Source: Treponemataceae bacterium (lineage in GTDB: Bacteria; Spirochaetota; Spirochaetia; Treponematales; Treponemataceae). From it: a stretch of DNA of 8,326 bases. The stretch spans positions 1 to 8,326 of the forward strand of contig JAILRX010000123.1 in assembly GCA_024697985.1 (NCBI GenBank). Direction: 5' to 3'. A program made the position numbers and the translations under genes. Positions 6,664-8,326 of this stretch are shown here, one piece after another (positions within the stretch are counted from its first letter, which is position 1; each line of letters opens with the position of its first letter). The notes beneath the pieces were generated by a model, which was not told the DNA's origin, ran no database searches, and saw only the letters and a program-made list of their open reading frames with translations.

Positions 6664-8326
6664 TCAGTCCAAATCCGGGTTCTGGAAGAAGGTCTTTGTA
6701 CTGTTGTCCAGAATAATGATCTTGTTTCCGTCCAGTTCACCTACGACGTCGTAATCTCCCCAAACTTCCGTTCGCTTGTAGCTCTGACAGTGAGGACCTG
6801 TCGTGTCCCTGGTGTCTGCTGCGGCTCCCGACATATGAGCAATCAATCCTGTCGTATCGTAGATTTCTTCACCATAAGCGCCGTCTTCACATTCACGTTC
6901 CGTCCACTGTTCATCTGATGAAGAAATCAAGCTTCCGCTGGCAAATGGTACGATGTCGCTTCGGTCGCATAGCCTGTGCAAGGTTCCTTCGCGGCTTCCT
7001 TCACTCAAAAGTGGAGAACCGAAGGTTACGACGTTCAAAACCTCGTAGTTGTCCTTGATTGCATCTTCTGCAGAAGCTTGCTGAGAAATCATTCCTCCAA
7101 GTGAGTGGCCTGAAATTATGATTTTGCTTCCTGATGGAAGTCCTGCACTTATCGTACCGTTTCCAGTTGATGTAAGCGTTGTAGAATAGGTATCGCTGTC
7201 ACCCGTGATTACATAGCCTACGTTGGTAAGGTAATCGCTTGAACCGTTGAAGCCTGACTGCAAGTCTGTCCATACTCCGGTAGACTGACCGTCTACGATT
7301 GCGGTTCCAGAAAGGGTTACAAGATAGATTTCTTCTCCGTATGTTTCATATGAAGAAGCGTAGTCTTTGTCTACAAGGTAACCTTTTGTTACGATGATTG
7401 GACCATAGGTTCCGCTGTTGTAGCCTTCGCTTACCAGGTCGTAAAGTTCGACTGCATTGTTGAGGGTACGGGTTCCAGAGCTTGCAAGAGTTGCTTCTGT
7501 GCTTTCTGCAACGTAAAGCTCATCAGTTGAAACCGTGTTCGTGTCAGCAGTGTAGCTGTCTCCGATATAGACCCAGAGGGCCGGCACGATACCTTTGTCC
7601 GTGTTCGTAACTCCATCGTAATTGTCAGGATTTCCACCTTCCTTTACGTAGCGGAAGTTCTGCTTGTCGTAGCTTGTGTCTTCTGAGTATGGAGTTCGGA
7701 TCAAGTAGTGGGCATAGCCGCTCTTTGTATAAACACCGCGTCCGTTTGCATAGTCACTTCGGTACTTTTTGCGGATGATGTCATCGCTCGAGCCTGAGCT
7801 TGCAAATCCGTAATCAGCATTGGTGATTTCGTTGAGGCTCAAAAGGAAGATCTTGTCTTCTGTGTCAGGACAAAGCCTTGTGATCAGAGGATCGCCTGTG
7901 CTTCCGTCCGTAGAAACTGCACTTGAAGTTGAGTTATCAACGGTAGTTCGGATGATTCTTCCCTGGGCAGTTGATGTGAAGGCCTTTTCAAGGAAGCCTG
8001 AACTTGAGTAGTTGTAAGCAGAAGTGTCATCAGCGCCGCAATGGTAACTTGAAGCATCAATTGCGTTGAGGTATGCACGAATCGTGCTGTACTTGTAGTT
8101 GTTAGGGAAAATCTGACATCCATAACCGTAAGCGTAAAGCGTGTGTCCGTCTTCACCTTCGCCGTCGTATTCAACGATTTCGTCTCCAGTGTAGCGCCTT
8201 ACATATGGGTCGCCTGCTGAGCGGGTATCGTTGTAATAGTATTCAATTCCAGAATCGATGCAGTATTCGCTGAACAGAAGAGCCTGACCTGTCGTTTCAT
8301 AATTTGATGAGCCTGATTTTGTGTTC
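6664..8326 (-). CDS. DUF6273 and class 3 lipase-type domain protein (5' end outside window)
   Basis: The frame is open from the right edge to a TGA at 6664-6666, giving 553 visible residues; the true start is upstream of the window. Numbering from the first full codon, residues 1-252 are most of a DUF6273-like domain (EYC-x-DSG, STIRAYLN, CPDTEDKIFLLSL, GYAHYL, DKGIVPALWV). Residues about 270-553 are a lipase domain: LSGT at 338-341, W352-T-D354-L like the class 3 lipase FRGT-W-DL block, ISGHSLGG with Ser408 as nucleophile, and SDIVPF with Asp457 as the likely triad acid. His512 (PHCQSY) is the better candidate triad His, with His497 (IAHMSG) an alternative. It is paralogous to the giant lipoprotein at the left edge. 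No C-terminal anchor is seen after the lipase domain. By analogy it is probably exported and held by an N-terminal lipid, but its N-terminus is not visible. Enzymatic activity and substrate are inferred from motifs only. Confidence 0.93.
   Translation of the reverse strand, partial: NTKSGSSNYETTGQALLFSEYCIDSGIEYYYNDTRSAGDPYVRRYTGDEIVEYDGEGEDGHTLYAYGYGCQIFPNNYKYSTIRAYLNAIDASSYHCGADDTSAYNYSSSGFLEKAFTSTAQGRIIRTTVDNSTSSAVSTDGSTGDPLITRLCPDTEDKIFLLSLNEITNADYGFASSGSSDDIIRKKYRSDYANGRGVYTKSGYAHYLIRTPYSEDTSYDKQNFRYVKEGGNPDNYDGVTNTDKGIVPALWVYIGDSYTADTNTVSTDELYVAESTEATLASSGTRTLNNAVELYDLVSEGYNSGTYGPIIVTKGYLVDKDYASSYETYGEEIYLVTLSGTAIVDGQSTGVWTDLQSGFNGSSDYLTNVGYVITGDSDTYSTTLTSTGNGTISAGLPSGSKIIISGHSLGGMISQQASAEDAIKDNYEVLNVVTFGSPLLSEGSREGTLHRLCDRSDIVPFASGSLISSSDEQWTERECEDGAYGEEIYDTTGLIAHMSGAAADTRDTTGPHCQSYKRTEVWGDYDVVGELDGNKIIILDNSTKTFFQNPDLD
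6973..8325 (-). repeat. Paralogous DUF6273-lipase module, right copy
   Basis: Counterpart of 3-1390. In the 63-residue stretch of the left copy from KYRSDYA to PALWV, at least 46 residues are identical by hand alignment, with one short length difference. The homology probably continues past both window edges. Confidence 0.85.

Noticed and set aside
6436..6918. Plus-strand open frame of 160 codons spanning the intergenic gap
   Set aside because: It overlaps the 707-residue lipoprotein and lipase genes antisense, has no ribosome binding site or recognisable domain, and crosses the minus-strand promoter.
7842..7842. An internal TTG as the start of the right-hand lipase-type gene
   Set aside because: The same frame continues upstream without a stop to the window edge and encodes the conserved first half of the DUF6273 domain, so the real start lies outside the window.
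1..8326. Mobile element boundaries around the duplicated module
   Set aside because: No transposase, terminal inverted repeats or target-site duplications were seen; the module similarity fades gradually as expected of diverged paralogues.

Overview
The window is an 8.3 kb stretch in which every supportable gene lies on the minus strand. It looks like part of a surface-protein locus of a spirochaete, most likely a Treponema-type commensal. The clues are relaxed lipoboxes (V-F-A-C and T-L-S-C), an outer-membrane-style signal peptide ending A-L-F-A before Q-Q, moderate to low GC, strong Shine-Dalgarno sites, and DUF6273, Big_3 and InlB-type B-repeat domains. The genus is an inference from protein style; no marker gene is present.

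Reading the minus strand from right to left: (1) 8326-6664 is the 3' part of a gene whose start lies outside the window. It encodes a DUF6273-like domain followed by a class 3 lipase-type alpha/beta-hydrolase domain. (2) An 82-bp gap follows, with a near-consensus sigma70-type promoter whose -10 box ends only 7 bases before the next ATG, so the transcript may be leaderless. (3) 6581-4458 encodes a 707-residue predicted lipoprotein built from four MucBP-like modules alternating with three B-repeat modules, plus a C-terminal Ig-like module. (4) 4441-3788 encodes a 217-residue predicted outer-membrane beta-barrel protein. (5) From 3791 past the left edge runs a very large gene (at least 1263 codons). 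It encodes a predicted lipoprotein with N-terminal beta-sandwich regions, two Big_3-plus-DUF6273 units, and a lipase-type domain cut off by the window edge.

Genes 3 to 5 look like one operon. The 707-residue gene is followed after 16 nt by the beta-barrel gene, whose TGA stop overlaps the ATG of the giant lipoprotein (ATGA). Both downstream genes have strong Shine-Dalgarno sites 5 nt from their ATG.

The two outer genes share a DUF6273-plus-lipase module at good protein identity, so the locus looks like a diverged paralogous pair flanking a repeat-rich lipoprotein and a porin-like protein. The most interesting points are the fusion of DUF6273 and Big_3 display domains to a class 3 lipase domain, the translational coupling to an outer-membrane barrel, and the possible leaderless promoter. 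No RNA genes, CRISPR, insertion sequences or phage genes were seen.
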